A model generated the notes under the pieces. It saw nothing but the letters and a program-made list of their open reading frames with translations, ran no database searches and was not told the origin of the DNA. Source: an uncultured Afifella sp. (GTDB lineage: Bacteria > Pseudomonadota > Alphaproteobacteria > Rhizobiales > Afifellaceae). From it: DNA of 64,000 nucleotides. A program made the translations under genes and the position numbers. Of this stretch, positions 17,463 through 27,249 are shown piece after piece. How positions within the stretch are numbered: position 1 is the first letter of the stretch; the number at the start of each line of letters is the position of its first letter. The stretch is from assembly GCA_947259045.1 (NCBI GenBank), contig CAMYKZ010000014.1, positions 1 through 64,000 on the forward strand, written 5' to 3'.

Positions 17463-19193
17463 ATGAATTTGCAAACACCGACCAGGGAGGACTTTGCGTC
17501 CCTCCTCGAAGAATCTTTTGCCTCTCACGACGTGCTCGAAGGCACAGTCGTCAAAGGCACCGTGGTGGCGATCGAGAAAGATCTCGCCGTTGTCGATGTC
17601 GGCCTCAAGGTTGAGGGCCGCGTTCCGCTGAAAGAATTCGGCGCCAAGGCCAAGGACGGCCAGCTGAAACCGGGCGACGAAGTCGAAGTTTATCTGGAAC
17701 GTGTCGAAAACGCCCTCGGCGAAGCCATGTTGTCGCGCGACAAGGCGCGGCGCGAGGAGAGCTGGGTCCGGCTGGAAGTCAGCTTTGAGAAGAACGACAC
17801 GGTGACAGGCGAGATCTTCAATCAGGTCAAGGGCGGTTTCACCGTCGATCTGGATGGCGCAACGGCCTTCCTGCCGCGCAGCCAGGTGGATGTCCGCCCG
17901 GTTCGCGATGTCGGTCCGCTGATGCGCACGCCGCAGCCGTTCCGGATCCTGAAAATGGACAAACGGCGCGGCAATATCGTTGTCTCCCGCCGGTCGGTGC
18001 TGGAAGACACATTGGCCGAACAGCGCTCTGAGCTTGTCGGCAAGCTGAAAGAGGGCCAGCAGGTCGATGGTGTCGTCAAGAACATCACCGAATATGGCGC
18101 CTTCGTCGATCTTGGCGGCATTGACGGTCTACTCCATGTCACCGACATGGCCTGGCGGCGGGTCAACCATCCGAGCGAAATTCTGGCGATCGGCGAAACC
18201 GTCAAGGTTCAGATCATCCGCATCAATCCGGAAACCTTCCGCATCTCGCTTGGCATGAAGCAGCTTGAGTCCGATCCGTGGGACGGTATCGAAGCGCGCT
18301 TCCCGATGGGCGTCAGGCTGACCGGCCGGGTCACCAACATCACCGATTACGGTGCATTCGTTGAGCTGGAGCCGGGAATTGAAGGGCTGATCCACGTTTC
18401 TGAAATGAGCTGGACGAAAAAGAACGTCCATCCGGGCAAGATCGTTTCCACGTCCCAGGAAGTGGAAGTGGTTGTGCTTGAGGTCGATCCGCAGAAACGG
18501 CGCATTTCGCTCGGTCTGAAACAGACCATGCAGAATCCGTGGGAGGCGTTTGCCGAAACCCATCCGGTTGGCACTGAAGTCGAGGGCGAGGTCAAGAACA
18601 AGACCGAGTTCGGCCTGTTCATCGGCCTTGATGACGATGTCGACGGCATGGTGCACCTGTCCGATCTGGACTGGAACCGGTCCGGCGACGAAGTCATCGA
18701 AGACTTTGAAAAGGGCCAGACGGTCAGCGCCGTCGTGCTCGACATCGATGTCGAAAAAGAACGCATCTCGCTTGGCATCAAGCAGGTCGGCGGCGATCCG
18801 TTCACCGATGCCGTTGCCGGCGTCAACAAGGGCTCTGTCGTCACCGCCGAAGTGGTCGGCGTCAAGGATGGCGGGATTGAGGTCAAGGTGGCCGATTCCG
18901 ACTTCAACGCCTTCATCCGCCGTGCGGACCTGTCGCGCGATCGTTCAGAGCAGCGTCCGGAGCGGTTCGCCGTCGGCGACAAGCTCGATGCCCGGGTGAC
19001 AAATGTCGACAAGAAGACCCGCAGGCTGACGCTCTCCATCAAGGCGCTGGAAATCGCCGAAGAGAAGGAGGCGGTTGCCCAGTACGGTTCGTCGGCATCC
19101 GGCGCCTCGCTTGGCGATATTCTCGGCGCCGCCCTGAAAGACCGCGGCGATACCGACGAAGCGCCTGCAGAGGAGGACGACAGCGAAAGCTGA
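17463..19193 (+). CDS. rpsA: 30S ribosomal protein S1
   Basis: S1 captures mRNA leaders on the 30S subunit and is essential. It has 576 residues and six S1 (OB-fold) repeats. The first two bind the ribosome (TVVAIEKDLAVVDVGLKVEGRVP near the start; ...GGFTVDLDGATAFLPRSQ), and the later ones bind RNA (EYGAFVDLGGIDGLLHVTDM; DYGAFVELEPGIEGLIHVSEM; the fifth EFGLFIGLDDDVDGMVHLSDL; and the degenerate sixth). The start ATG lies behind GGAG; an in-frame ATG 54 bases earlier is less likely. The gene ends with an acidic tail and is followed by an intrinsic terminator. Confidence 0.96.
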   Translation: MNLQTPTREDFASLLEESFASHDVLEGTVVKGTVVAIEKDLAVVDVGLKVEGRVPLKEFGAKAKDGQLKPGDEVEVYLERVENALGEAMLSRDKARREESWVRLEVSFEKNDTVTGEIFNQVKGGFTVDLDGATAFLPRSQVDVRPVRDVGPLMRTPQPFRILKMDKRRGNIVVSRRSVLEDTLAEQRSELVGKLKEGQQVDGVVKNITEYGAFVDLGGIDGLLHVTDMAWRRVNHPSEILAIGETVKVQIIRINPETFRISLGMKQLESDPWDGIEARFPMGVRLTGRVTNITDYGAFVELEPGIEGLIHVSEMSWTKKNVHPGKIVSTSQEVEVVVLEVDPQKRRISLGLKQTMQNPWEAFAETHPVGTEVEGEVKNKTEFGLFIGLDDDVDGMVHLSDLDWNRSGDEVIEDFEKGQTVSAVVLDIDVEKERISLGIKQVGGDPFTDAVAGVNKGSVVTAEVVGVKDGGIEVKVADSDFNAFIRRADLSRDRSEQRPERFAVGDKLDARVTNVDKKTRRLTLSIKALEIAEEKEAVAQYGSSASGASLGDILGAALKDRGDTDEAPAEEDDSES

Positions 19194-19215
19194 TCGTCAC
19201 CCCACTGACAAGATC

Positions 19216-19247
19216 AAACCCGCGGCGGAAACGCCGCGGGTTTTTTG
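19216..19247 (+). terminator. Intrinsic terminator of rpsA
   Basis: A 12-base perfect GC-rich stem (AAACCCGCGGCG with CGCCGCGGGTTT, loop GAAA) runs straight into a T tract, 23 bases after the rpsA stop. Textbook rho-independent terminator. Confidence 0.93.
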
Positions 19248-19349
19248 TTTGTCCGGGCAGAAGATTCCGTCGGCCTGCGATCCGGTTGATCGGCTGGATT
19301 TTTTGCTTGATCGGTGCTCGTCTCCGCTTTGCAGAACCGTTTGCGCCGG

Positions 19350-19491
19350 CCCTCGCCAAAAGGGGGAGGGTAAAAGGCGTCTGATGATCAACGGGAGAGT
19401 TCCTGCTTGGAAATTGACGGCAACAGGAAAGGATTCTGTGCAAGCAGAGGCTGCCGGCGCTTCGCCCCTTGTGGCGAGGGTTGCCGAAGCG
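19350..19491. repeat. Inverted-repeat intergenic element
   Basis: In the 340-base gap after the rpsA terminator, the segment CCCTCGCCAAAAGGGG at 19350-19365 recurs in inverse orientation (as CCCTCGCCACAAGGGG on the minus strand) at 19464-19479, about 100 bases away. The right copy is itself enclosed by the palindrome CGCTTCG...CGAAGCG (19458-19491). No coding frame is supported here. The arrangement looks like a palindromic interspersed element of the REP/MITE kind; copy number cannot be judged from one window. Confidence 0.45.
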
Positions 19492-19589
19492 AAGGCCGGG
19501 TGGGGCGACGCTGCAAACCCGTTTCCTGCAAGCTGACTAAATTTTTTCTAACGCGGTCAATGCTCAGCTGGGGCCCGGCGCCGCCCGGT

Positions 19590-20453
19590 TTATTCCCGTT
19601 CTGCCGCCAGAATAGCGCGCAGTCCTTCCCGGTAAGTCGGGTGGATCAAACTGATGCCGAGATCGCGCTTGATCTTCTCGTTCTTCACCCGTTTGTTTTC
19701 GCTGTAAAAGCTGCGCCCCATCGGCGTCATGTCGGCGTCTGCGAAGGCCACCTCAGGCGGCGGTTCGATGCCGAGCAGGTCTGCGCCGAACGTTATCACG
19801 TCTTGCGGCGGCGCCGGCTCGTCGTCAGCGCCGTTGAAAATACCGTTTGCCCGCCGGATCAGCGCAGCCCCGGCAATCTGGGCAATATCATCGACATGGA
19901 TGCGGTTGAACACCTGGCCCGGTTTGATGATCCGCCGGCTGGTGCCCGATTTCAGCTTCTGGAACGGGCCGCGGCCGGGTCCGTAAATGCCTGCGAGCCG
20001 GATGATCGACACCGGGATCGAAGCCTTGTCGCCGAAATCGGCCCAGGCCTGTTCCGCCGCGACCCGGCGGCGCGAACGCGCTGACACCGGGCGGCATTCG
20101 CTTGTCTCGTCGACCCAGGCGCCGTCATGATTGCCGTAGACGCCGACGGTGGAGAGATAACAGATAGCCTCCGGCCGGGCCTGCACCAGTGCGGCGGACC
20201 AGGCGTTCAGCACCGGATCGCCGTCGTCATCCGGCGCTATGGAGACCAGGACGTGGCTGGTTTCCGCCAGCGCGCGCTCGATCGTGTCGCCGCCGGTCGC
20301 TCCGGGCCAGATGACCGGCGTCGCGCCAAGAGCGGCGATGGCGGCGGCTTTGCCTTCGGATCGCGCCGTGCCCCAGGCATGCGCCAGTCTTGCAGCGGTC
20401 AACGCCACTGTCGCCTGCGCCGAATAACCCATGCCGAAGCATAACAGTTTCAT
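19590..20453 (-). CDS. NAD(P)-dependent epimerase-like SDR protein (YeeZ type)
   Basis: An extended short-chain dehydrogenase/epimerase-like protein of 287 residues. The N-terminal dinucleotide fold starts [13 protein letters not shown], a compact variant of GxGxx[19 protein letters not shown] carries the Ser and Tyr region of SDR epimerases, and [13 protein letters not shown] and [10 protein letters not shown] are epimerase-family blocks. The substrate is unknown. The ATG at 20453 overlaps the queG stop (ATGA), so the genes are coupled; the longer frame upstream reads through queG and is not real. Confidence 0.8.
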   Translation of the reverse strand: MKLLCFGMGYSAQATVALTAARLAHAWGTARSEGKAAAIAALGATPVIWPGATGGDTIERALAETSHVLVSIAPDDDGDPVLNAWSAALVQARPEAICYLSTVGVYGNHDGAWVDETSECRPVSARSRRRVAAEQAWADFGDKASIPVSIIRLAGIYGPGRGPFQKLKSGTSRRIIKPGQVFNRIHVDDIAQIAGAALIRRANGIFNGADDEPAPPQDVITFGADLLGIEPPPEVAFADADMTPMGRSFYSENKRVKNEKIKRDLGISLIHPTYREGLRAILAAERE

Positions 20454-21580
20454 ATGGCGTTCAATCCTTCCTGCCACTCCGCCAGCACATCCTCGTCGTG
20501 CTCGCCGGGCATCGCCCGATCCGCCATGTGGCGGAAGTCCGCCGCCTCCGCAAGTTGTGCAAGCGCCCACACGGCCATGCCGCGCACCAGCGGGTTAGCA
20601 TCGCCGGCAAGCCGCTCCGCGTCTGCCTTGAACGATGCCTTGCCGGAATTGCCGATGGCGATCAGCACATTGCGGACAAACCGGTCGCGGCCGATCCGCT
20701 TGACCGGCGAGCCGGAAAAAAATGCGCGAAATGCGCCGTCGTCAAGCCGGCAGAGTTCGGCCAGCGGCGGGGCGTTGAGATCGTCTCGGGCGGCAAGCTT
20801 CGCCTCCCGTCCGGCCTCGGCAAACTTGTTCCACGGACAGACGGCAAGGCAATCGTCGCAACCAAAGATGCGATTGCCGATTTTGGGCCTCAGCGCCCGC
20901 TCGATCGGTCCCTTGTGCTCGATCGTCAGATAGGAGATGCAGCGCCTGGCATCGAGCCGGTAGGGCGCCGGGAAGGCGTCGGTCGGGCAGATGTCGAGGC
21001 AGGCCCGGCAGGTGCCGCAATGATCGGTTTCCGGTGCATCCGGCTGCAGCACGGCGTCGGTGAACAATGCGCCGAGAAACAGCCATGATCCGAGATCCCG
21101 GCTCACCAGATTGGTGTGCTTGCCCTGCCAGCCGAGCCCCGCCGCTTCCGCCAGCGGCTTTTCCATCACCGGCGCGGTATCGACGAACACTTTCAGGTCT
21201 GCGCCGGCCCTGGCGGCAAACCGGCTGCCGATCCGCTTCAGCGCGCCCTTGATGATGTCATGATAATCCCGGTTGCGGGCATAGACGGAGATCGTGCCGG
21301 CATCGCGCAAGGCAAGGCTCGCCATCGGATCGCTGCCGGGGGCGTAATTGAAACCGAACATGCCGATTGATTTGACGTCGGCCCACAGAGCCGTTGGCGT
21401 CTGCCGGCGACCGGCGGTGTCGGCCAGCCAGTCCATGGTGCCGTGATGGCCGTCGCTGAGCGCCTGCTGCAGCCGCCCGCCAGCCTCCGGGATCGCATCG
21501 GGATGGGTCACGCCGAGAACCGAGAAACCTTCATCGGCGGCAAGATCGTCCAGAAACGTGCGCAGCGCCTGCGGGGTCAG
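20450..21580 (-). CDS. queG: Epoxyqueuosine reductase QueG, probable CTG start
   Basis: Last step of queuosine synthesis: cobalamin-dependent reduction of epoxyqueuosine in tRNA. The protein (about 376 residues) has the QueG N-terminal domain ([53 protein letters not shown]), two 4Fe-4S clusters ([16 protein letters not shown] and [13 protein letters not shown]) and C-terminal HEAT-like helices. No ATG, GTG or TTG exists in frame near the expected N-terminus. The best start is the CTG at 21580-21578, which overlaps the upstream gene's stop as CTGA and has GGAG ten bases ahead. It overlaps the next gene by ATGA. Confidence 0.93.
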   Translation of the reverse strand: MTPQALRTFLDDLAADEGFSVLGVTHPDAIPEAGGRLQQALSDGHHGTMDWLADTAGRRQTPTALWADVKSIGMFGFNYAPGSDPMASLALRDAGTISVYARNRDYHDIIKGALKRIGSRFAARAGADLKVFVDTAPVMEKPLAEAAGLGWQGKHTNLVSRDLGSWLFLGALFTDAVLQPDAPETDHCGTCRACLDICPTDAFPAPYRLDARRCISYLTIEHKGPIERALRPKIGNRIFGCDDCLAVCPWNKFAEAGREAKLAARDDLNAPPLAELCRLDDGAFRAFFSGSPVKRIGRDRFVRNVLIAIGNSGKASFKADAERLAGDANPLVRGMAVWALAQLAEAADFRHMADRAMPGEHDEDVLAEWQEGLNAI

Positions 21581-22269
21581 AAGTCCGGGTCTCCATAATG
21601 GTCGGGCGGCCTGACGCCGCGCACCTGATCGGCCAGCAGGGTGCGGAACGAGGGCCGCGATTTCATTTTCGCATACCAGTCCTTGACCTCGCCGGCATCG
21701 GACCACGGCACCTCGCCGAGAAAATCGGCCACCGAGAGGGCCGCAGCGGCGGCCAGATCGGCAAAGGTGATGCGGTCTCCGGCCAGCCATTTCCGCTCCA
21801 CCATCAGATGGCTGATATAACCGAGATGCGGCTTGATATTGGCGCGGGCGGCGCGCAGCAGGCTGGAGTCGGGCGATCCGCCGCCGCCGAATTTGGCGCG
21901 CTCGCGCTTGATCACCTTTTCCTCCGCCAGATAATCGGTCACCTCGGCATCGAACTTGACGAGAAACCATTCCGTCAGCCGGCGGACTTCCGCCCGCTGG
22001 TCGGCATTGGGCGGCAAAAGCCGGCGCTCCTCCAGAGCAAAGCCGCGGGTTTCGTCGAGATATTCCGACACCGGCCAGGCGCCGACAACCGGCGGGCCGT
22101 TATCTTCAATCAGCACCGGCAGCGTGGTCGCCGGGTTCATGATCAGGAAATCCTCGCGCCGCTCCCATGGCCGCTCTTCGACAAGTTCAGCAGTCATTTC
22201 GCATTCGCTTAAAATCAGCCGGATAAAGCGCGAGCTGACGGAGAGCGGGTAATGATAAAGCCTGATCAT
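21577..22269 (-). CDS. GST-family protein, FzlA-like
   Basis: A 230-residue glutathione-S-transferase fold protein: thioredoxin-like domain ([34 protein letters not shown]) and all-helical C-terminal domain ([20 protein letters not shown]). The LYHYPLS start, the [11 protein letters not shown] block and the [24 protein letters not shown] region resemble alphaproteobacterial FzlA. In Caulobacter that protein is a non-enzymatic FtsZ-binding factor that controls constriction. The neighbouring uppP, a peptidoglycan precursor gene, fits a cell-wall role. I infer FzlA rather than a detoxifying GST, with moderate confidence. It is the first gene of a coupled unit with queG and the epimerase gene. 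Confidence 0.8.
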   Translation of the reverse strand: MIRLYHYPLSVSSRFIRLILSECEMTAELVEERPWERREDFLIMNPATTLPVLIEDNGPPVVGAWPVSEYLDETRGFALEERRLLPPNADQRAEVRRLTEWFLVKFDAEVTDYLAEEKVIKRERAKFGGGGSPDSSLLRAARANIKPHLGYISHLMVERKWLAGDRITFADLAAAAALSVADFLGEVPWSDAGEVKDWYAKMKSRPSFRTLLADQVRGVRPPDHYGDPDF

Positions 22270-22413
22270 GGGTGCCCTGGATTCATTATTCGTTCGCTAG
22301 TGTGCCGTGGTAGACGATGCCGCTGCCGGATCATGGTATGCCCGTGCCGGTGATTAGCCGATTCGCGCTGAAAACACGTCATCGGGCGGCATTCGGGCAT
22401 TGTGAGGGCATGC

Positions 22414-23220
22414 ATGCAAGAAGAAACCATAATCCAGGCTGTTTTTCTCGGTCTGTTGGAGGGTTTAACGGAATTTATCCCCGTCTCGTCAACCGGTCAT
22501 TTGCTGCTGGCAGGGCATTTTCTCGGTTTTCAGTCGCCGGGAAAAACCTTTGAAGTGCTGATCCAGCTGGGTGCCATCCTGGCGATATTGTCGATCTATT
22601 TCACCAGATTGTGGACCGTCGCCATTGCGCTGCCGCGAGAGCGCCCGGCGCGCATGTTCGTGTTGTCGGTGCTGCTGGCGTTTCTGCCGGCCGCCTTTGT
22701 CGGTGTACTGGCGCATGATTTCATCAAGACCGTGCTGTTTGAAAGCCCGACCCTGGTCTGTGTGACCCTGATCACCGGCGGTGTTCTGCTCGCGCTTGTC
22801 GACCGCATGACAATCGATCCGGTTCACACCGATGCGATGCATTATCCGCCTGGGCTGGCGTTCAAGATCGGCGTCTTCCAGTGCCTGGCGCTGGTGCCCG
22901 GCGTGTCACGCTCCGGCGCGACGATCGCCGGCGCGCTGCTGATGGGCTGCGACAAGCGCTCGGCGGCGGAATTTTCGTTTTTCCTTGCCATGCCGACCAT
23001 GGCCGGCGCCTTTGCCTACGATCTCTACAAGAACCGCAATGTGCTGTCGATCGACGATGCGGCGACGATTGCCGTGGGATTCGTCGCCGCCTTCATTGCC
23101 GCCGTCGTCGTTGTCCGTTTCGTGCTCGACTTCATCTCCAGGCACGGCTTCGCACCGTTTGCCTGGTGGCGCATTTTCGTCGGCACGGCCGGGCTGATCG
23201 GCCTGTGGCTTGTGGGCTAG
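22414..23220 (+). CDS. uppP: Undecaprenyl-diphosphate phosphatase
   Basis: Integral membrane phosphatase that recycles undecaprenyl pyrophosphate, the lipid carrier for peptidoglycan and LPS sugars; also known as BacA and linked to bacitracin resistance. Family motifs are present: [20 protein letters not shown] near the N-terminus and [19 protein letters not shown] in the middle. Eight or so hydrophobic helices follow. Of the clustered starts at 22402 (GTG), 22410 and 22414, the in-frame ATG at 22414 has GAGGG five bases upstream and is preferred. It is divergent from the fzlA-like gene. Confidence 0.95.
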   Translation: MQEETIIQAVFLGLLEGLTEFIPVSSTGHLLLAGHFLGFQSPGKTFEVLIQLGAILAILSIYFTRLWTVAIALPRERPARMFVLSVLLAFLPAAFVGVLAHDFIKTVLFESPTLVCVTLITGGVLLALVDRMTIDPVHTDAMHYPPGLAFKIGVFQCLALVPGVSRSGATIAGALLMGCDKRSAAEFSFFLAMPTMAGAFAYDLYKNRNVLSIDDAATIAVGFVAAFIAAVVVVRFVLDFISRHGFAPFAWWRIFVGTAGLIGLWLVG

Positions 23221-23251
23221 GGTTCAGAAGATGTTTCACGTTAAACGGGCC

Positions 23252-24229
23252 TCATGTTAAACGGGTACGGGCGAACTGCCCGTGCTCGCGGAAACGCATC
23301 AGATAGGTCGGCAGGATGACGTCCATCGCCGTGGCCTCGATACCCAGGCCAGCAAGCGTGCGGCCTTCGGTTTCGGCCGCTTCGGAAACGACATTGTCGA
23401 TCTCCAGCATCCGCACCTGATCGCGGGTCAGCGGCGATTTCGGCAGCAGCCCGAGCACGCTGCCCATCATCTTGCCGACGGCGAACGGCACCGGCACAAG
23501 CAGGCGTTTGCGGCCGATGATCTCCAGCATCATTTCCATGCACTGGCGGAAGGTGACCTGTTCGGGGCCGCCCAGTTCGTAGATAGAGCGCGGTTTCGCT
23601 TCACCGTTTACGGCTTTTACCGCAGCGTTTGCAACGTCGCTGACATAGACCGGCTGGAAGCGTGTGTGTCCGCCGCCGAACAACGGCAGCGCCGGGGAAA
23701 GACCGGCCATGGCGGCAAACCGGTTGAAGAAACCGTCTTCCGGCCCGAACAGGATCGAGGGCCGCAGAATCACGGCCTCCGGCACTGTTTCCAGCATCCC
23801 GGCCTCGCCGTCGCCCTTGGAACGCAGATAGGCGATATTGGAGGTAGAATCGGCGCCGATCGCCGAAAGATGCACCACATTGCGGATATTCTGCGCCCGC
23901 GCCGCTTCTGCAATGGCCCGCGGCCCGAAGGCCTGCACTGCGTCGAAGCGCTGGCCGCCGGATGCAGCCAGGATGCCGACGCAGTTGATCACCGCATCGG
24001 CGCCTTGCACGGCCCGGTCGACCGACCAGCGATAACGCAGATTGGCCTGCATCGCCTGGATCTGGCCGACGCCGCCCAGCGGCTGCAGATGACCGGCAAG
24101 GTCGGGCCGTCGCACCGCCACGCGGATACGATGGCCCTGTTTTGCCAGAAGCCTGACGATTTGCCGACCGATAAAGCCGGAGCCACCGAATATGGTGACG
24201 GTTTTCGCCGTTGAATTCGGCAAAGTCAT
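23252..24229 (-). CDS. NDUFA9-like NAD(P)-binding SDR protein
   Basis: An atypical extended SDR protein of the complex I NDUFA9/39-kDa type. The N-terminal nucleotide-binding turn is TIFGGSGFIGRQIVRLL; further blocks are NCVGILAASGG, VVHLSAIGADSTSN, RPSILFGPEDGFFNRFA and YELGGPEQVTF. In alphaproteobacteria these proteins are mostly stand-alone and of uncertain role, perhaps in respiration or quinone metabolism. The ATG at 24229 has a GGGAGAG site; upstream extension to 24283 is unlikely. It faces uppP and follows the TrmH gene in the same orientation with a 69-base gap. Confidence 0.85.
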   Translation of the reverse strand: MTLPNSTAKTVTIFGGSGFIGRQIVRLLAKQGHRIRVAVRRPDLAGHLQPLGGVGQIQAMQANLRYRWSVDRAVQGADAVINCVGILAASGGQRFDAVQAFGPRAIAEAARAQNIRNVVHLSAIGADSTSNIAYLRSKGDGEAGMLETVPEAVILRPSILFGPEDGFFNRFAAMAGLSPALPLFGGGHTRFQPVYVSDVANAAVKAVNGEAKPRSIYELGGPEQVTFRQCMEMMLEIIGRKRLLVPVPFAVGKMMGSVLGLLPKSPLTRDQVRMLEIDNVVSEAAETEGRTLAGLGIEATAMDVILPTYLMRFREHGQFARTRLT

Positions 24230-24298
24230 TGCCGCTCTCCCGCTCTCTCGTTGCTTTTGATATCCAATATATCGCCAGAGCATGCCTGTATAGGGCGT

Positions 24299-25138
24299 TT
24301 ACGCATCGTCGGCCCTGGGCAATTGCCTGCGCAGGGCCTCATAGATCATCAGGCCGGTGGAAACCGCGAGATTGAGCGAATCGGCCCGGCCCGTCATCGG
24401 GATGCGCAGGGTCTGGTCGCAGGCTGCCGCAAGTGCTGCCGTCAGCCCCTGCTGCTCGTTGCCCATCAACAGGATCAGAGGTTGCGCATAATCGGCATCG
24501 CGGTAGTCGATACTGGCGTCAAGGTGGGTGCCCAGAAGGCGCGCCGGCGCAAGGCCGGCCTGGCCGAGAAACGCGCTCTCGCCGGCCCGCACCAGCGGCA
24601 CGTGAAACAGCGACCCCATGGTGGCGCGGACGGCTTCAACGGAAAACGGATCGCAGGTCTCGCCGACAAGCACAACGCCCTGAACACCTGTCGCATCGCA
24701 GGTGCGCAGGATGGTGCCCAGATTGCCGGGATCGCGCACCCGGTCGAGCGCCACCCAGAGCCCGTCACGGCCGACATCGGAAAGCTTGCCGAGGCGCTGC
24801 TCGAACACGCCGAGCACGGATTGCGGATTGTCGCGCCGGGAAATCTTCTCCAGGATCTGCCGGGTCACTTCCAGAACCATGCCGCCGGAAGCCTTGGTGC
24901 GGGCCGCCAGCGCGCCGATCGCCGGATCGTCCACCGATTGCGCGCCATAGATCAGGGTGCGGATCGCCCAGCCGGCCTCGATCGCATCGCGCACAAGCTT
25001 CTGGCCTTCAGCCAGGAACTGTTTGCCGGCATCGCGGAATTTCTTCTGGTGCAGCGCCCGCACATCCTTGACCAGCGGGTTTGAGACGCTGGTGATCTTG
25101 CGGTAGCTGCCGACCTTGTTGTCACCTGAGCGATGCAC
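24299..25138 (-). CDS. TrmH/SpoU-family RNA 2'-O-methyltransferase
   Basis: A SPOUT-fold RNA methyltransferase. The substrate-binding N-terminal domain (KITSVSNPLVKDVRALHQKKFRDAGKQFLAEG) is followed by the trefoil-knot catalytic domain with its three motifs: ALDRVRDPGNLGTILRT, ILLMGNEQQGL and PMTGRADSLNLAVSTGLMIYE. This resembles 23S rRNA 2'-O-ribose methyltransferases, but the target nucleotide is not certain. The GTG at 25138 has AAGGAT upstream and gives 279 residues; the frame is open further but unlike the family. Confidence 0.9.
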   Translation of the reverse strand: MHRSGDNKVGSYRKITSVSNPLVKDVRALHQKKFRDAGKQFLAEGQKLVRDAIEAGWAIRTLIYGAQSVDDPAIGALAARTKASGGMVLEVTRQILEKISRRDNPQSVLGVFEQRLGKLSDVGRDGLWVALDRVRDPGNLGTILRTCDATGVQGVVLVGETCDPFSVEAVRATMGSLFHVPLVRAGESAFLGQAGLAPARLLGTHLDASIDYRDADYAQPLILLMGNEQQGLTAALAAACDQTLRIPMTGRADSLNLAVSTGLMIYEALRRQLPRADDA

Positions 25139-25238
25139 GGGATATCCTTTCAGCGCATCAGTTGGTGTGTCCCGGGACACATCGCTTTTCCAGCCTGGCG
25201 GCCCAACTCGGCATCCGCCGGAATCACGCGCCGCCGGC

Positions 25239-26144
25239 TCATACCGCCGACCAGCGCGCAAACAGCGATGTCGACAACCGTCTGCCGTCTTCGCCGACGA
25301 GCACCAGTTCGCCGCTGTCAAGCCTGCCGCCCAGCGGCGCAAGCAGGCTGTCGCGGCAAAGCTCCTCCAGCATCAGGAACGACGACCGGATGGCGTAGCT
25401 GGTCAGAAGGATCAGGCCGGCTTCAGGATCGATCAGCTGGCGGCACAGATCGATCATCGGCGGCAATTCGTCGAACAGCCGCCAGACCTCGTTTTTAGGA
25501 CCGCGCCCGAATTTCGGCGGATCAAGCAGAATGCACTGGTAGCGCCTGCCGCGGCGTACTTCGCGGGCGGCGAATTTCATCGCATCGTCACAGATCCAGC
25601 GGATCGGGCTTTCATCAAGGCCGGACAGCGTCTGATTTTCCTTCGCCCAGGCAATCGCCTTTTTCGAGGCGTCAACATGGGTGACGCCGGCGCCGGCGCC
25701 GGCAGCGACAAGCGAGGCCAATCCGGTATAACCGAACAGGTTCAACACCTGCGGACTGTCGCCCATCCCCGGCAGACGGTCCTGCATCAGCCGCCAGTGG
25801 GCTTCCTGCTCCGGGAACGCGCCGACATGGCGAAACGAGGTAAAGCGGCAGGTAAAACGCAGATCGCCATGACGGCAGATCCAGTCTTCATCGCCCTGTC
25901 CGTTCCGGCGTTTCCAGCGCCCCGCGCCTTCTTCTTCCGTATCGCCGGTGAACGTTGCGTCAGCCGCGGCCCAGACGCTGTCATCAAGCCGCGGCGCCCA
26001 GATCGCCTGCTCTTCCGGCCGGATCAGCGTTATCCGGCCGAAACGCTCCAGCTTCCGGCCGTGGCCGCTGTCGACCAGGCTGTAATCGTCCAGGCCTCTG
26101 GTTTCCAGCAGCAGCGGCGCATTCTGGCGCTCAGGCACCGGCAT
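25239..26144 (-). CDS. Class I SAM-dependent RNA methyltransferase (RlmI/RlmK-like)
   Basis: A 301-residue methyltransferase of the RlmI/RlmK group, whose members methylate 23S rRNA. A PUA-like region is reduced or absent; the Rossmann catalytic domain includes VLNLFGYTGLASLVAAGAGA (motif I), VDASKKAIAWAKENQ (motif II) and ILLDPPKFGRG (the catalytic DPPK motif IV). LTSYAIRSSFLMLEEL follows. Exact target and whether it is m5C or m7G specific are unknown. It lies 6 bases downstream of cysQ and is probably co-transcribed with it. Confidence 0.87.
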   Translation of the reverse strand: MPVPERQNAPLLLETRGLDDYSLVDSGHGRKLERFGRITLIRPEEQAIWAPRLDDSVWAAADATFTGDTEEEGAGRWKRRNGQGDEDWICRHGDLRFTCRFTSFRHVGAFPEQEAHWRLMQDRLPGMGDSPQVLNLFGYTGLASLVAAGAGAGVTHVDASKKAIAWAKENQTLSGLDESPIRWICDDAMKFAAREVRRGRRYQCILLDPPKFGRGPKNEVWRLFDELPPMIDLCRQLIDPEAGLILLTSYAIRSSFLMLEELCRDSLLAPLGGRLDSGELVLVGEDGRRLSTSLFARWSAV

Positions 26145-26150
26145 GGTCAG

Positions 26151-27002
26151 TCAGGCCCCTTGCGCAACGGCGGCAGCGAGCAGGGCTTCGTCACCGGTGG
26201 CGATGAAAAACGGATTCTCAAACGGCCGCATCCCGGCAACACTGGATTTGCCGTAGATCAGGGTTTTGCCGTCGCAAGTCACGACGCGGCCGCCGGCTGC
26301 CCGCAAGACGGCATCGCCTGCCGCCGTGTCCCATTCCATGGTCGGGCCCATGCGCGGATAAAAATCAGCCTCGGCATCGGCAACCAGACAGAATTTCAGC
26401 GACGAGCCGATCGACCGCCGCTCGCCGGCGCCGACCGCTTCCAGCATCTGTTCCGTCTCCGGCGTCAGATGAGACCGGCTGGCCACCGCGACAGGCGCTG
26501 CGGCGCTCTTGCGGGTGCGGATTGGCGTCAGGCTGGTGACATTTGTGCTGGCTTCGTCAACGGTCCCCGACCAGGCTCTGCCGCGCCAGCCGACAAAGAT
26601 GCGTTTGAGAACCGGCGCCAGTACGACGCCGCCGACCGGTTCATCATGTTCGATCAGGCCGATATTGACAGTAAACTCGCCATTGCGGCGAATGAATTCC
26701 TTGGTGCCGTCGAGCGGGTCGACCAGGAAGAATGTATCGCCGCATTCGGGAATCTTTCCTTCCGACGCCATTTCTTCGGCAACAACCGGTATGCCTTCAA
26801 ACTGCCGCGCCAGATGCTCCAATATGACAATCTCCGCGTCGCGGTCGGCCTGGGAGACCGGGCTGTCGTCGCTTTTGGTCTCGACGGTAAATTCGGTTGC
26901 GTAGACGGCCAGCACGGCCTGGCCGCCGGCAAGGGCAGCCTCAACCAGCCTGGCGGCTTCGTCTGGAAGCTGATCAATGGGGAGTTGATCGTCGAGTGTC
27001 AT
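26151..27002 (-). CDS. cysQ: 3'(2'),5'-bisphosphate nucleotidase CysQ
   Basis: A lithium-sensitive phosphatase of the inositol monophosphatase superfamily that converts adenosine 3',5'-bisphosphate, a by-product of sulfate assimilation, to AMP. Metal-binding motifs are VVAEEMAS (Glu), LVDPLDGTKEFI (two Asp and Thr) and MEWDTAAGDAVLRAAGG (the second Asp motif). Length 283 is slightly above the usual 250. The start ATG has an AAAGGCG site. It is divergent from the cox-like operon with a gap of about 220-250 bases. Confidence 0.92.
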   Translation of the reverse strand: MTLDDQLPIDQLPDEAARLVEAALAGGQAVLAVYATEFTVETKSDDSPVSQADRDAEIVILEHLARQFEGIPVVAEEMASEGKIPECGDTFFLVDPLDGTKEFIRRNGEFTVNIGLIEHDEPVGGVVLAPVLKRIFVGWRGRAWSGTVDEASTNVTSLTPIRTRKSAAAPVAVASRSHLTPETEQMLEAVGAGERRSIGSSLKFCLVADAEADFYPRMGPTMEWDTAAGDAVLRAAGGRVVTCDGKTLIYGKSSVAGMRPFENPFFIATGDEALLAAAVAQGA

Positions 27003-27249
27003 GCGGAACGCGCCTTTTGGATTTGTCGGCGGAACTCATAATGATTTCCGTTCGAAAGGCCAGCGACAAGTGTATCTTCGGCCAGCAACACGTTTGTCTT
27101 TGGAATGGCTTAACAGCGAAAATTGCACGCAAAGTGTTGCCGAGCGCCCCACTGGTGTGCACTATCAAAAAAAATACCGGTACGGCAACTGCCGGACAGT
27201 TCGTCCTGAATCTTAGGGGCCGATGACCGATAGAGGAGGTGCCTGTCGG

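Noticed and set aside
25116-27041. A 641-codon open frame on the plus strand
   Set aside because: It runs antisense to the methyltransferase and cysQ genes, which show complete motifs. Long antisense frames are expected in GC-rich DNA.
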